Assembly (NCBI GenBank): GCA_030704615.1
Contig: CM060731.1
Coordinates: forward strand, 65,140,756 to 65,204,755
Length of the DNA: 64,000 bases
Source of the DNA: Takakia lepidozioides
Lineage: Eukaryota > Streptophyta > Takakiopsida > Takakiales > Takakiaceae
Direction: 5' to 3'
Shown here: one piece after another, positions 1-11,648 of the stretch
Layout of the letters: each line of letters starts with the position of its first letter
Position numbering within the stretch: position 1 is the first letter of the stretch
Program-made: the position numbers and the translations under genes
The notes under the pieces: generated by a model
The model's database searches: none
What the model was told of the DNA's origin: nothing
Seen by the model: the letters and a program-made list of their open reading frames with translations, nothing else

Positions 1-352
1 ATGGCATGGCTGGTTGTGAAACCCCCGCGGACAGCTACAGAAGTATATATAAGGGGAGTAGTGACCCCGAGAATGGTGCAAGCCCGTTGGTGACCAAAAA
101 CTAGAGAGTAAGCGAGCGAGCCGGAAAGCGACCAAAGAGTGGGGAGCTGTTCCGGACTGCCATCTACCAAAGGGAATTCACCTAGTCCCAAATAGGTGGA
201 GGGTTTAGTTGGAAGCGAAGGGGGACTGTTATGTCCCGATGAGCAGCCGAAGCTCCAAGTTGGCCCGGGCGGCCAGGTTGGGAGTCAGGCGCACGCATCA
301 AAGCGAGTAACTATGACTTGAACGGGAGCTTACCGAAGTGAGGTGCGCGACA
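1..352 (+). repeat. Chromovirus LTR, 3' portion (cut by window start)
   Basis: This is the end of a long terminal repeat. It matches position for position the LTR at 61096-61889 (from about 61540 onward) and the reverse complement of 5313-5660. It ends in GTGCGCGACA at 352. The next base is not a primer binding site but the middle of a reverse transcriptase reading frame in the same orientation, so the LTR end is fused to internal element sequence. Confidence 0.9.
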
Positions 353-1340
353 CTAGGACTCGCCTCCTATTACCGGAAGTATGTGAGAAATTTCGCCAAG
401 ATCGTGGGGCCGCTGTCGGACCTTCTGTGTAAATCCAAAGTCTGGGTATGGAACACATTTTGTGGCCAAGCTTTTGCTGAATTGAAGCAGCGGATGGCGG
501 AAGTTCCAGTCTTGAAAATCCCGGAGTTCGATCGTCCATTTGAGATTCATACAGATCCGTCGGACTTCGCGATTGGGGGTGTACTTATGCAAGATGGACG
601 TCCAGTGGCTTACGAAAGTAAGAAACTGAATGAAGTGGAGCGATGGTGGCCGACGCACGAAAAAGAGTTGAAGGCGGTGGTGCATTGCCTTGAGCTTTGG
701 CGCCACTATGTTGGTTCCAACCCAGTGAAGGTGTTCACGGACAATGTCACAGTGAAGTATTTTGCCACGCAGCCCAAGTTGTCCCCAAAACAACTTAGGT
801 GGCAAGATACTTTGGCGGTGTTCGACGTGGATATCCAGTACAAACCGGGACGGGACAATGTGGTGGCCGATGCTTTAAGTAGAAAGCAACAGCTCCTGTT
901 GGTGTACAGGGGCGAGACGGCGCTCCAAAGGAAGATCCGGAAGGCTTGCCGGAAGGATGAGCTGGCGAAGTCCGTGATGCAGGACTTGAGGATGGGGGTT
1001 AAATCGCAGTTCCACTTGCAAAATGGACTGCTCCGGTATAAGCAAAAACGTCTCTACGTGCCAAAGGGAGGGATCAGAGATAGCCTCTTGAGAGAATGCC
1101 ATGATAGCCCGCTTGCGGGCCACGGTGGAGCCAAGCGCACTGCGGCACTCTTGAAGAAAGAGTATTTCTGGCCCAAACTGAGGGAGGAGGCAGAGGAGTA
1201 TGTCAAGACATGCACCACATGCCAACAAAACCGGAGCGAGTACAAAAAGCAAGCGGGGCTGTTACAACCCTTGCCGATTCCAGAGGGGACTTGGGAAAGC
1301 GTCTCGATGGATTTCATGATTGCTATAAGACATGGATGGG
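353..1340 (+). pseudogene. Chromovirus pol fragment: RT tail, RNase H, integrase N-terminus
   Basis: A reading frame of about 330 residues covers the end of a Ty3/gypsy reverse transcriptase (LGLASYYRKYV), an RNase H (EIHTDPSDFAIGG, then YKPGRDNVVADALSRK) and the integrase zinc-binding HHCC region ([22 protein letters not shown]). It then enters the integrase core at VSMDF and stops, with homology to the copy at 58432-60191 ending near 1330. The Gag, protease, most of RT, the integrase catalytic core and the chromodomain are missing. The frame itself is open, so the fragment is recent or only truncated. It is one of two pol 3' fragments of the same family in the window. Confidence 0.9.
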
Positions 1341-3100
1341 ACAAGTGAAGGTGTTTCCTGCATAGTGCAACAGGCCTGACTAGGGTTCTGTCTTGCACCA
1401 GCTTAGTTTTCATGCTGATATAGTCACTCAAACAGCTTACCAGTGGGTTAATGACAGCCTATGAGTTCACCATTTGCATGTAGCATCTACATTGAACCCC
1501 CTTTGTTGTCATGCAATCACCGAAAGTGCAAGGCAACATGTATCTACCATACAGTGCAGGTCTGATATTTCTATCCAACTCATGGTCTTTCCTTTATCTC
1601 TCAACTGACCCTCCTCTCATCATTCTTTTGCTGAGCGGATCTCTCTTCTTCCCAATGTTTTATCTCCCTTTTCTGATGCAAGTGCCCATATTGGACCAGA
1701 CAGCCCTTCTATCACCATTCCCAATTGACATGCATCATCTCTTATCCTCTCTACACCATTCTGGTTTGAAGCCCAGACCACCACTCCATTCCATTTTCAA
1801 AAACCCTTTTTCCTCTATCACATGTCTCTATCCTTTTCCCTTCTATCAAGAGCAAGTCCTAAATCTGCCCAAAACGATTTCTAAGTCACACCCAAAAAGG
1901 AAGCATCCTATGTTTGAGAGCTGACTTCCCAACTTCTTGCAGCACTCCACACAACTTCCACCCTACCTCATTTTCTCTCTACCACCAGAACTGGTATGAA
2001 TTCCAGAAGTCTCCATTCCATTTGCCAAAATCTTTTTCTATCTCCCTCATTTCTATTGAGAGTCTCTCTAGCAAAATTCCATAGCAACTATCCCTAAGTC
2101 AGAGAGGAGCTTGCATCTATGAACTTAGCTCTCTTATACTCTCCAGCTGAAGCGGTGGGATCGCCTGCCTGAAATGGCACCTCACCATCTCTGTCAGCAG
2201 CTCCCCTAACTCCTTTTGTCGTTTGAATGCCACGTTGTAAAAACATAGATCTATGCATGTCAGATCCTGTCATTGCTCTGCCACTCCACCTTCAGATATT
2301 TCGTCGATTCAAGCGTTCCGTGAGTCTTGACAGCTTTGTTTCAACCTATGGCAGTAACCTTGTTGCTTGCCAACTAACTACCCTATCCTACCATCTCTGC
2401 TAATCTACCCTAAGATCTGATGTGATAACAAGAAGACAATCATTATCTGAAAGCTTCATGCTCTACATATTTCACTCTTTGCTTCTTTATTTACAGATAA
2501 CCTGTATCACTGTCCACAAGCCAATGCCCTCATTCTGGCGATTGCACCATTTCACTAGTGGTCAAGTCAGTAATCCCATCTCTGCCCTTGATCTGGCAGC
2601 AATTGCTTCTCCACAAGTGCAGCTTTCTATAATTGCACATGAATGCAATGGCGGCGGTATCAGTTTGCACACCCTACCTCTGGCAGATGCCCGTCATGAT
2701 GGAGCTGCTCCATCATCTTAACTAGCCTTTGATCAAGTCTGCAACCCCACCTTCCTATTCCCTGGCAGCAGGCTGTTTCCCTTGCAAGTCCATCCTCCTT
2801 GTCATCGTGGTTATGAGAGTAACGACGGCACTGCTGCCCCTCCACCGAGCTGCTTTCCCCGCAACTCCTACACCTTCAGCGGTCAAATCACAGGAAGCAC
2901 CGCCTCTATGCCTTCATTACTTCTGTCAGTAGTACATGATATTACTTCCCTTGCCCTTGATGAATCATCCTGCAGCACTCCCTCTCTGTAGGCATGGATA
3001 GTTCCCTCCCGTTATTAGTACCAGGGCACTCCCTTTGTAGTAATGCCGGATCCTGATGCCAAGCAAAATTTCACTGTTACTCCCCTGCATTCACACTACA
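1341..3100. other. Anonymous sequence between two retroelement fragments
   Basis: No convincing gene, repeat or RNA is seen in about 1.75 kb. The strand shown is rich in C and T, and its short reading frames have no recognisable domain. It separates a forward pol fragment from a reverse gag-pol fragment of the same chromovirus family. It could be pre-insertion host DNA or an unrecognised element. Confidence 0.5.
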
Positions 3101-5258
3101 CCATACCTTGTCCTGCACGCGGTCTTCTCCTCATCTCCTTCCGCCACCCGAATTTGATGATAGCCGGAGCGCAAGTCAATCCGGCTGAAATACTTCGCTC
3201 CTGCCAACCGGTCGAAAAGGTCGTCGATCCTTGGCAAAGGGTACCGGTTTTTAATAGTCACCTTATTCAAAGCCCTGTAATCGACACACATCCGCAGCGT
3301 CCCATCCTTCTTGTCTGCGAATAGCACCGGGGCTCCGTAAGGTGACTTACTCGGCCAGATGTACCCCTTTGACATTAGATCCTTGAGCCGAGTCTTCAGC
3401 TCGACCAACTCTCTGTGGCTCAACCGGTAGGGCGCCTTGGCAGGCGGTTCCGATCCCGGTATCATCTCAATCTTGTGGTCAACTCCTCTTCGCGGTGGCA
3501 AGCCGCTTGGTAAATCCTCCGGCATCACATCCTGGTATTTCTCCAAAATCCCCTTGATCCAATCTGGGCTCGGCTCCCCATCGCCTTCTCCTTTCACTTC
3601 TCTAATGTAAAGCAAAAACTGGGACTCGTGTGCCTCCTCCACGGCCCACTCCTTTGCTGACAGAAGGTTTATTTGCCCTCCCACGGATTTGGGCGTTTCC
3701 GACACTCGTAAAACCTCGCCACCATTCCCACATGGCAGCGTGACTACTCTCTTGCGGCCATCTATGACCGCTCCGGATTTGCTCAAAAAGGTCATCCCCA
3801 AAATGAGATCCACTCCATCGATCTCGCAGATAGTGAAGTTCTCACGTCCCTCCCAACTCCCCAGTTGAAGAGGAACATCAAACGCCAACCTTGTCGCCAA
3901 CTGAGGTTCTCCTTTGGCAGAGCGCACCTCAATAGAGGTCCCCACGTCACTTGTCGGGAGTCCCAACTTTCGCGCCGCCGCCGGCGTCATGAAGGGGTGC
4001 GACGCTCCTGTGTCCACCAACAACGACATGTTAGTTCCGGATATTATCCCATCCACGAACAATAACTGACTCCCTTTACGCAGGGCGCCAGTTTCCTGAT
4101 ACAACTCACAAGAATAGTTGCCTACCTTGCAAGTCCTGGCGACCACCGCTTCCACCAAGCGACTGATTGTATCTTCCGACAGCTCCGTGGTTGCCCGAGT
4201 CATGTTCAATTGTCGAGGTTTTGTGCACTTCTTGGCCATGTGCCCGGGCTCCCCGCAATTGAAACACACTCCATCAAAGGTTGCCTTCTGTCCGCCATAA
4301 GCCGCTCCACCCGCTTTTCCTTTCGAAGCACTGGGTGCCGCCTTGACGTGTGAAGGCCATTCCTTCGATTTCCACGTGCCATTATCGCCGCGTGGCCTAT
4401 CCCACTTCTTTTCCGGTCGGAAGGAGTCACCTTCCCGCCGGGTCTTCTTGTGGTTCAGCTCCGTACGGCCTTGTCTCTCACCCCTAGGGACATCCGAGAA
4501 ACATTCAGCCCTCTCAATTGCCTCGTTCAAAGTCTTGGGTGGCTTCTCCTCCAACTTCCGCCTGGCCCATGGGGCCAGTTTCGCCACAAAGTTGAAGACC
4601 ATTTCTGGTTCTGCCATGTCCGCGACTTCGAGCAACAGCACATTGAAAGCCTAGACATACCCCCGAATGTCATCTGTTTGCTTCAAATTCCTCATCTTGT
4701 CCCGGGCAAGCCAGGACACGTTGAGGGGCACAATCTTCATCAATTCCTTGAACCCACTCCAGTTCAAGTTTTCCGGACTTTGGTCCACCATTGTTGAGCA
4801 TAGCCCCTCAAATAGGTGGGAGCCACTTCCACCCGATCCTCGTCACTCAACTTGGCCGCCCGGAAGTACTGCTCTAGCTCCAAGAGCCAGGTGTTGAGTG
4901 CCTTCCGATTTCGGACGCCCTCGAAGGTGTCGGGTTCCTTAGGCTTCACCTTAAACTTTGCCTTAGCGGAAGTGGCATTAGCCGCCTTCAACACGTCTTT
5001 CAACGTCCCGCCAAACTGCGCCAACAACCCTTCCCAAAAGGCTGCCGGCATGGGAGGCATCTCTTGGTTTGTCGGAGCTCTCAAGGATTCCTCGGGCTCC
5101 GATTCCTCGGATTCCTCCCGCTCTTTGGCGGCCTCGTTTTCGGAAACATGAATCGCTTCCTCTAACGGCCGCCTCGGTGACACGCCGCCCCCATCGGGCT
5201 CACCGGGATCATCATCTTTTGGGCCGTTCCGCTTTCGCTTCGGCTTGCCCGACCCCAT
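3101..5258 (-). pseudogene. Chromovirus gag-protease-RT fragment
   Basis: On the reverse strand the start at 5258 (MGSGKPKRKR) opens an acidic, proline-rich Gag N-terminus. Gag follows (TFEGVRNRKALNTWLLELEQ), then a CCHC zinc knuckle ([14 protein letters not shown]), an aspartic protease (LLVDTGASH) and the first half of RT ([35 protein letters not shown]). Homology to the second copy (61890-64000) stops near 3101, before the RT catalytic aspartates. A deletion of about 22 bp near 4780, compared with the second copy, breaks the frame between 4764 and 4641. The element is defective. A PBS and an LTR sit immediately upstream in the expected order. Confidence 0.9.
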
Positions 5259-5298
5259 GATGAGGCCAATCCAAAGACGATCGCGTACTGAACTCTAA

Positions 5299-5310
5299 GC
5301 TCTGATACCA
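5299..5310 (-). promoter_or_regulatory. Primer binding site (initiator tRNA-Met type)
   Basis: The reverse strand reads TGGTATCAGAGC two bases after the LTR end. This is the usual plant retrotransposon site complementary to the 3' end of initiator tRNA-Met, and it fixes the LTR boundary at 5313. Confidence 0.9.
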
Positions 5311-5312
5311 AA

Positions 5313-6038
5313 TGTCGCGCACCTCAATTCGGTAAGCTCCCCTTCAAGTCATAGTTACTCGCTTTGATGTGCGCGCCTGACTCCCAACCTGGCCGCCCGG
5401 GCCAACTTGGAGTTTCGGCTGCTCACCGGGACATAACGGTCCCCTTCGCTTCCCTCTAAACCCTCCACCTATTTGGGACTAGGAGAATTCCCTTTGGTAG
5501 ATGGCAGTCCGGAACAGCTCCCCACTCTTTGGTCGCTTTCCGGCTCGCTCGCTTACTCACTAGTTTTTGGTCACCAACGGGCTTGCACCGTTCTCGGGGT
5601 TACTACTCCCTATATATACTTCTGTAGCTGTCCGCGGGGGTTTCATAACCAGCCATGCCATTTTATGGCGAACCACCACGAAAACCCTCGACTCCCGGTG
5701 ATGAGTCGCGGTGAGTCTTGGCCCACTCACCACGGCCCCTATGGACCGTGCTGAGTCCCAAGACTCCCCACGACTCCCACCACGAGGTCTCCGCCCCCAT
5801 GGTGAGTCCTATGCCACCCCCACTAAGTCCCGCTAAGCTACCACCACCCCTTGTGGAGCCACCCCCACCGCAACCCGGTGTGCGGGGCCTCCACCTAGTG
5901 AGCGCCTCCGCCTCCTTTAGTGCCTTGGGCACTCAAGGGTGCTTCAGCCCCCCATACCTATCGCTGCCGCTGCCCCCACCACAGGGGCAACCCCTCATGT
6001 GTCCCGACCCCCTGCCCTCAAGGCAAAGGGCCGCGACA
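5313..6038 (-). repeat. Chromovirus LTR (5' LTR of the reverse-strand fragment)
   Basis: The 726-bp LTR reads TGTCGCGGCC... to ...GCGCGACA on the reverse strand and is followed by a PBS and gag. It matches 61096-61889. A TATATATA stretch near 5611-5618 is a plausible LTR promoter TATA box. Its upstream end at 6038 abuts sequence whose uninterrupted counterpart is at 47198/47199. Confidence 0.92.
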
Positions 6039-6310
6039 CATAGTGGAACTGATGCATCACAGAGCTCGGAGGATGAGGGGGATGAGGGGGATGAGGGGGA
6101 TGAGGAAGAAGGTGGGGCAAGTTCCTCGGAGGGTGAGGGAGAGTAGTGCCCATTCCGGCTATGACAGTTAGAACACACTTGTATAGACGTGGCTTGCCAC
6201 AAAATTTGCAATAAAATGTTGCATTTCAAGTCCACTGGTGCCACATTCCAACTTCACTTGACCCTATTTCCGTGCCTCCTAACCCTATTTCCGTGGACTC
6301 ACAATGGTCT
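6039..6310 (+). pseudogene. Last exon and 3' UTR of a second methyltransferase-like gene copy
   Basis: Inverted copy of 46937-47198. It encodes an acidic tail (SSEDEGDEGDEGDEEEGG...) ending in TAG at 6144-6146. A 3' UTR with an AATAAA signal follows (about 6210). In the right-hand copy this tail lies just after the exons of the methyltransferase-like gene. Here the rest of the gene is cut off by the LTR ending at 6038. Assigning the tail to that gene is an inference from position and acidic composition. Confidence 0.55.
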
Positions 6311-6363
6311 GCTCATGCTTTTTTTTTTTCCGCTCATGCTCATGCCGCTCATACTCATGCCGC

Positions 6364-7215
6364 TCATGAAATAGCAGCCCCCACAGAGAGTTGATTCCTA
6401 GTTGCCATAAGTGTTTGTTGCAACTCGACAATGTACTTCTCCTGGTTAGCCTCAACCTGTTTGTACTGCTGCAAAGCACTTTCATTGTGACATAGTGTAT
6501 CTTTGAGGTCCACAATGAGTTTGGCTTGCTTAACTACCTCAGTTTCTGCCATTACACATCTCTCCCTCTGCTTGTTGGCTTCTGTTGTGGCTTGCTCCAG
6601 AACATTTGTGAGGGTGGCACATTGCACTGCCATCCTTTGATGTACTACCTCCAACTCTGCATGTTGTACCTTCACTCCTTGCATCTCATCCTCATGCTTG
6701 TTCTGCAATTGGAATAATTGCTGCCTGTGTGTCTCCAACAGATGGTCTTGCTCTAGACCCCCCTCAATCAATTGCTCCTTAGCAAATTGCAATGCATCCT
6801 TCGTTTCTCTTAACTCCTGTTGTAACTTGAGATGGTCTCCCTCATCAATCTTATTAATACACTGAGTAGCCAACTGAGCTTCAAACTCCTTTCTGAGCTC
6901 CTCTTTCACAGCTTCCAGTTGAGTTACTGGAACATGGGACTTCACATAAGTTCCCAACAAATTCAGGGTTCTGCTTATGGAACTCATAAGCATAGCATGT
7001 TGAGGGTCATTATGGTGAACCTGTGACTGTTCAACCCCATCTTCCATAGGATGATGCCTCACAAACCACTCATGCCACTGCTCTACTAGATCCTCTTTCT
7101 GCACGCCCTTATTTGCTACAGGTGCTGCTGTGTCATGTTGTTCTACTGCTGGAACCTCCTCCACAGGTGTGGGTAATACATGCACATTAGGGCTTTCGTT
7201 GGACAGACTTTGCAC
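6364..7215 (-). pseudogene. Retroelement ORF3, C-terminal coiled-coil part
   Basis: The 283-residue frame ends in about 160 residues very rich in E, Q, L and K, with no glycine or proline over long stretches (LKLQQELRETKDALQFAKEQ), which predicts a long coiled coil. It is the C-terminal part of a larger ORF: in the right arm the same sequence is in one frame with the part encoded here by 7143-8111. The stop is at 6364, just before the element's truncated end. Function unknown; structural or envelope-like roles are only guesses. Confidence 0.6.
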
Positions 7216-8111
7216 ATCCTATACCACTGTTTCCTTGCCCAAGTTAGAGTTTTCATAGAGAAGGTCCCCCTTCTCAATGTCTGCCACATCCCTCTGTGCT
7301 GCTGTGCCCCTTCTTGTACAAAAGTATGAGTAACTTCTCCTTCCGGCTGTCTCGTAGCCAATGGCTCTACTTCCAATGTGACAGTCCTTTGCCCCTTAGG
7401 CTGTTGACGCTCAGCCAATCCCCCTTCACCCTGTGAATAACCTTTCTCTTCCATGGCAGTGGTTGTTGTCTCAAACACTCCCATCTCCTTCCTTTCTCTC
7501 GCATCTAGTATGCACGAATCTAGAATAATTTGTGCAATGATGGGTCCAGACACTATGATAGGAGACTTTGCGGCAGTGCCTTGTAATCTTTTCATCTCCT
7601 CTACCAGTCCATTGTACATTATGTCCGCCCATGCTACCTCTTCTCCTCTCAGGGCCTTGAGTATTTCCTCTGTGAAGGATCTGCTCAAATACTGTTGGTT
7701 CTGTTTCATGGCAAACAGAACGTTCAGTATCTGGCCTACCTCCCTTAGCCCTGGGTACACGGCCTTGGTACAAGCATAACCCTGAGTTTTAAAGAAACTC
7801 CCTTCTTCAAATAAATCCCTTATCTGCAATCTTGCCCTGTGCTCTTCTACATGCACCTGACCTGATGGCAATTCAAACAATTGCTGCAGGTATAGGGGAA
7901 TAACTTCTAGTTCAACTCCCTTCACCGTTGTTGCTCCTATCTTAGGCTCAAAGTTTTCCAAGAATTGTAACATGTACTGCCGATGGTGCAATGTCCAATC
8001 TTTGCTCTGCAATCCTTCTAATCGCAGGTCCTTCAGTAACTTCACCGCCTGTGGAGTAGCGATTGTTTGTTTCTGCAAAATTGTGGTGCTTTTCACCCTG
8101 ATGTCCTCCAT
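7143..8111 (-). pseudogene. Retroelement ORF3, N-terminal domain
   Basis: A 322-residue frame starts MEDIRVKSTTILQKQ. It has a globular, leucine-rich character with conserved blocks shared with the right arm (DWTLHHRQYMLQFL, QLFELPSGQVHVEEHRARLQI, SFTEEILKALRGEEVAW). It shows no motif of a known enzyme family. The frame shifts near 7290 relative to the right arm, so it loses the coiled-coil part. It lies downstream of integrase, where some plant Ty3/gypsy lineages carry an additional ORF. An acceptor-like polypyrimidine-AG just upstream of the start in the right arm suggests expression by splicing (inference). Confidence 0.6.
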
Positions 8112-8804
8112 CCCTCTTCATTCTAGAGAAACAGAAAGGTTGTGGCTGTAACAACTGAAGTAATGCTCGCAGGGCACAAAGCACAAACGTATGGTTGCCA
8201 CAAAATGCTATGGGTAATTTCTTGTAAGCCTGCGGGGCTTGCAAGCATCGATCAAGAGAAAAGATACTCTCTATTCTTCTGTCCCCGCGCCACTGCGTAA
8301 GTAGTATCGCGAGCGTATAATCTGTTAGTTCTTCCATAGCTTCAGAGCTATAGCATTGATGGTCTGTCCCGTCGAGACGCCCGTTACTTGGAACGACGCC
8401 AACTCTTGCCTCAGAACCCTTTCATTTTCTTGATCCTGCTTCCTGTTTATGATTGGATGTAACTGCTGTGACTGGATTTCAGATTTAATTTCCTTTAGTG
8501 GACTTTCCATGCTGGGCTGTCCACTAGGATAACACACTTGACAAGAAATGCGCTTTTCGGTACTTGCCGTTTGTTCCGTTACCCTTTTTCCGTATTCATT
8601 AATGGGCCCGCCATTCATCTGCATTGACGTGCTAGGTAGGTACTTTGACGGCCCTTCTTGTCCTTTTTCTTGATAACACCTGTTCTTGCACTTCCTTCTC
8701 AGCTGTGTGTCGCGGCCTGACTTCCACGTGTCTATTTCTAAACTGGCTTCCGCCCTTTCTTGCGCCGGCCATTTCCCCGACGTTATCCTGCGTCCACCTG
8801 TCAC
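7948..8804 (-). pseudogene. Retroelement ORF between integrase and ORF3
   Basis: Two overlapping frames (8804-8325 and 8337-7948) together match the single 230-residue frame at 44478-45170. They start MTGGRRITSGKW and include LTQWRGDRRIESIFSLDRCL and FCGNHTFVLCAL. The left copy is broken by a frameshift near 8330. The sequence is polar, without recognised domains. It may be a leader or first exon of ORF3. Confidence 0.5.
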
Positions 8805-8849
8805 TGATCCTATGGACTGTGTAATTCCGGTAGGCTGTGTTAGACTGTG

Positions 8850-9045
8850 ACAGGCTGTGTTAGACTATGTTAGGCTGTGCGCGACTGTGTGACCCTGTGC
8901 TGGGCTGTGATAGGCTGTGTTACCCTGTGTTGGGCTGTGAAAGGCTGTGTTACCCTGTGTTGGGCTGTGACAGGCTGTGTTACCCTGTGTTGGGCTGTGA
9001 CAGACTGTGTTACCCTGTGTTGGGCTGTGACAACTATTCAAACAC
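8850..9045 (+). repeat. 30-bp minisatellite at the 3' end of integrase
   Basis: Five to six copies of a unit reading TGTGTTACCCTGTGTTGGGC plus about 10 bases. On the coding strand it adds repeats of CHSPTQGNTA to the integrase C-terminus. The matching region of the right arm (44195-44460) has the same CACAGCC word in a different arrangement. Related words also occur in the LTRs. Confidence 0.85.
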
Positions 9046-9782
9046 CTGTGTTTTTCGCTCACAACTGGTTTAACGACAAGTATTCCATGCTCCGTTGGTA
9101 TTACTGGAACAGCTTGTGACTGTTCCTGTAATTTAATATGTAAATCGTGTCTCAATGGTTTGTCATGGATACCACTGTATCCTTTCAACTTGTTGGCATT
9201 CACTCTTCCTAGCATCTCTTTGTTAATGGTTTGTAACATGGCTGTATTGTTATCATACATCCTTTGTATGACATAAGGTCCCTTCCATGGCGAGTTAAGC
9301 TTAGAAGCTTTAATCTTTCCCTTCTTTTGCAACCACAAAACCAAATCTCCTGTTTTAAAAGTCTTTAACTTCCCTTCATCAAACTGATCCTTCCTTTTCA
9401 TCTGTATTCTGGCCATGTTGTCAGCTGCATCCGCACGTACTTCTTCCACATGGTATAATTCATGTTTCCTGACCTTAATCGAATCTTCCAATTCCATTCT
9501 TCTTCCCCATTCAGTTTTCATGGTAGGTAACAAAAACTCCACTGGAAGTAAGGCTTCCATACCATAAACTAATTGGAATGGTGTATATTTAGTGGTGACT
9601 TTATATGAAGTCCTGTATGACCACAAAGCTGTCAGTAGCTTAGTATCCCAGTCTGTTCTGTTTGCATTGACTATCTTAGCCAAAATAGTACATAGTATTT
9701 TGTTGGTAGCCTCTGCCTGTCCATTACCTTGTGGGTAATAGGTCGTACTCTTCCTATGCACAATCATGAACTCCCTAGTCAT
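8865..9782 (-). pseudogene. Retroelement integrase, C-terminal half
   Basis: This frame continues the integrase begun at 10076. It contains the catalytic glutamate region (PQGNGQAEATNK) and the conserved SYRTSYK and TPFQLVYGMEALLPVE blocks, then a C-terminal DNA-binding region with FKTGDLVLWLQ and SPWKGPYVIQ. The preceding aspartate block (ISDQGSHF) lies just upstream of the start, after a TGA stop at about 9850. The last 50 residues are encoded by a 30-bp minisatellite. No chromodomain is seen, unlike the other Ty3/gypsy family here. Confidence 0.85.
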
Positions 9783-9848
9783 AAGTTCTATGGTCTCATT
9801 TATGAAGTGACTTCCTTGGTCACTGATAAATTCCAGGGGACAGCCAAA

Positions 9849-10076
9849 TCATGTCAGTATGTTCTCATATAAGAACCTGGCTGTGGACTTAGTTGTGTTG
9901 TCTCTCAGAGCTTTAGCTTCCACCCATTTTGTAGTATAATCAGTTGCTGTGATTGTATACTTGTTTTGTGTATTTTTGGCTGGTGGGTTTATTGGTCCAA
10001 CAAAGTCCAATCCCCATTTCTGAAATGGTTCAGTAGGCATTGTAGGATGCAAAGCCATCTTTCCAGATCTCTGCAA
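9849..10076 (-). pseudogene. Retroelement integrase, first catalytic block
   Basis: Contains the first catalytic aspartate region (WGLDFVGPI) and [13 protein letters not shown]. It is closed off on both sides by stops. At the upstream end CAA in the right arm corresponds to TAG here. At the downstream end CGA in the right arm corresponds to TGA here, a typical deaminated-CpG change. With 8865-9782 and 10089-11648 it forms one broken pol gene. Confidence 0.85.
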
Positions 10077-10088
10077 TGGTCCTAGCCT

Positions 10089-11648
10089 CTAACACTCATC
10101 ACAAGTTTTACAATACTCGTGCACATCCTTGAACAAAGTAGGCCACCAATAACCAGCGAGTGGTATCTTCCTACTGGTAGTCTCTTCTCCAAAATGGCCT
10201 CCTGCCACTCCTTTATGAGCTTCCTCTAAAACTTTATTAACTTCATGGTGGTATAAGCATCGCTTCAGCACTCCATCTGGTCCTAGCTTATACATTCTAC
10301 TCCCTACCATAGTGTAAGGTAGAGCCTTGATAGCAATTCTTTTTCTCTGCTCCTTTCCATAACTTGGTGGACATTGACCATGAGCGAGATAGTATCTGAT
10401 TGGCCACTGCCAATCTAACCAGTCATCTGCACTTCCCTGCACCTCCACTGCAAATAAACTCGCATCTGGTAATTGATCATCTATTCCCGTGGCTGGTTCT
10501 CCTGTTGATAACCGTGACAAGTGGTCTGCCACAAGATGCAACCTCCCAGGTTTGTAAACAACCTCGAATTCAAACTCATGCAAGATTATCAACCATCTTG
10601 CTATTCTTCCGCTTATCAGGGGTTTGTTCACCAGGTATATCAGAGCCTGGTGATCCACATAAAACATAAACTTCTTCCCCAACAGATAATGCCTGAATTT
10701 CTTTACTGCATAGATCATTGCCAATGCTTCTCTTTCCGTTGTGCTATAATTTCTTTCAGCACTGTTCAGTAATCGGCTAGCATAGTACATAGGTGAATCT
10801 ATCCTTCCTGTAACATTTTGGGCTAGCACTGCTCCCAATGCTTCTCCTGAAGCATCACAGTGAACATGGAACATTTCCTGCCAGTGAGGATTAATCAATA
10901 CAGGTGTAGTTGTCACTAACAATGTCAGTTTCTCAAAAGCCTGTTGACATTCAGTTGTCCATGCAAACACTGCATCTTTCTTCAGAAGCTTGCTCAATGG
11001 AGCTGCTATCTGTGCATACCGCCTGACAAATCTTCTGTAATAGCTGGTTTGTCCCAAGAATCTCCTTAGACTCTTAGCATTTACTGGAGGTGGAGAGGCT
11101 TTAATGGTCTCTATCTTTCTGGGATCCACAAGAAGTCCCTTCTTACATACAATGTGTCCCAAAAGCACCCCCGAGTTTACACAGAAAGTACATTTCTCTG
11201 GATTCAGGCCCAGACCTCTCATCCTGCATCTGGCCAAGCATAACTCCAACTTATGCAAGTGCTCACTCTTAGAGCTATACACACTGAAATCATCCAAGAA
11301 TACCTGCATGAAATCATCCAGATACTCCTGAAAGGATTCACTTATCACTTTCTGAAAAGTTGCTGGTGCATTACAAAGTCCAAAGGGCATGACTTTGTAT
11401 GCATAAGCACCCCAGTCTGTGATGAAAGTTGTCTTCTCTTGGTCTTCTTCTGCCACTTGCACTTGATTATAACCACTGAAACCATCCATGAATGAGTACA
11501 TCTCATGGCCTGCCACAGTGTCCAATACTGCTTCTGTGAATGGTAAGGGAAAAAGATCCTTCCTTGTACAAGCATTCAGTTTTTTGTAGTTCACACAACT
11601 CTCAGTTTGCCATTCTTCTTGGGAACTATCACAATGGGTGACAACCAA
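10089..11648 (-). pseudogene. Retroelement RT, RNase H and integrase zinc domain
   Basis: 519 residues contain most of RT (VNYKKLNACTRKD, MPFGLCNAPATFQ, and the catalytic FLDD in QVFLDDFSVYS), the connection (FLGQTSYYRRFVRRYAQIAAP), and RNase H (HVHCDASGEALGAVLA, STTEREALAMIYAVKKFRHY, YKPGRLHLVADHLSR). The integrase HHCC begins at HHEVNKVLEEAHKG and ends at CKTCDEC. A TAG follows immediately. A frameshift near 11600 separates it from the upstream Gag-protease frame: the arms agree on both sides of the break. The RT active site is intact here but altered in the right arm. Confidence 0.9.

Noticed and set aside
1511-2991. Several forward frames of 60-140 residues in the anonymous 1.3-3.1 kb region
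   Set aside because: Low-complexity Leu/Ser/Pro/Phe-rich translations of C/T-rich DNA with no domain or splice structure.
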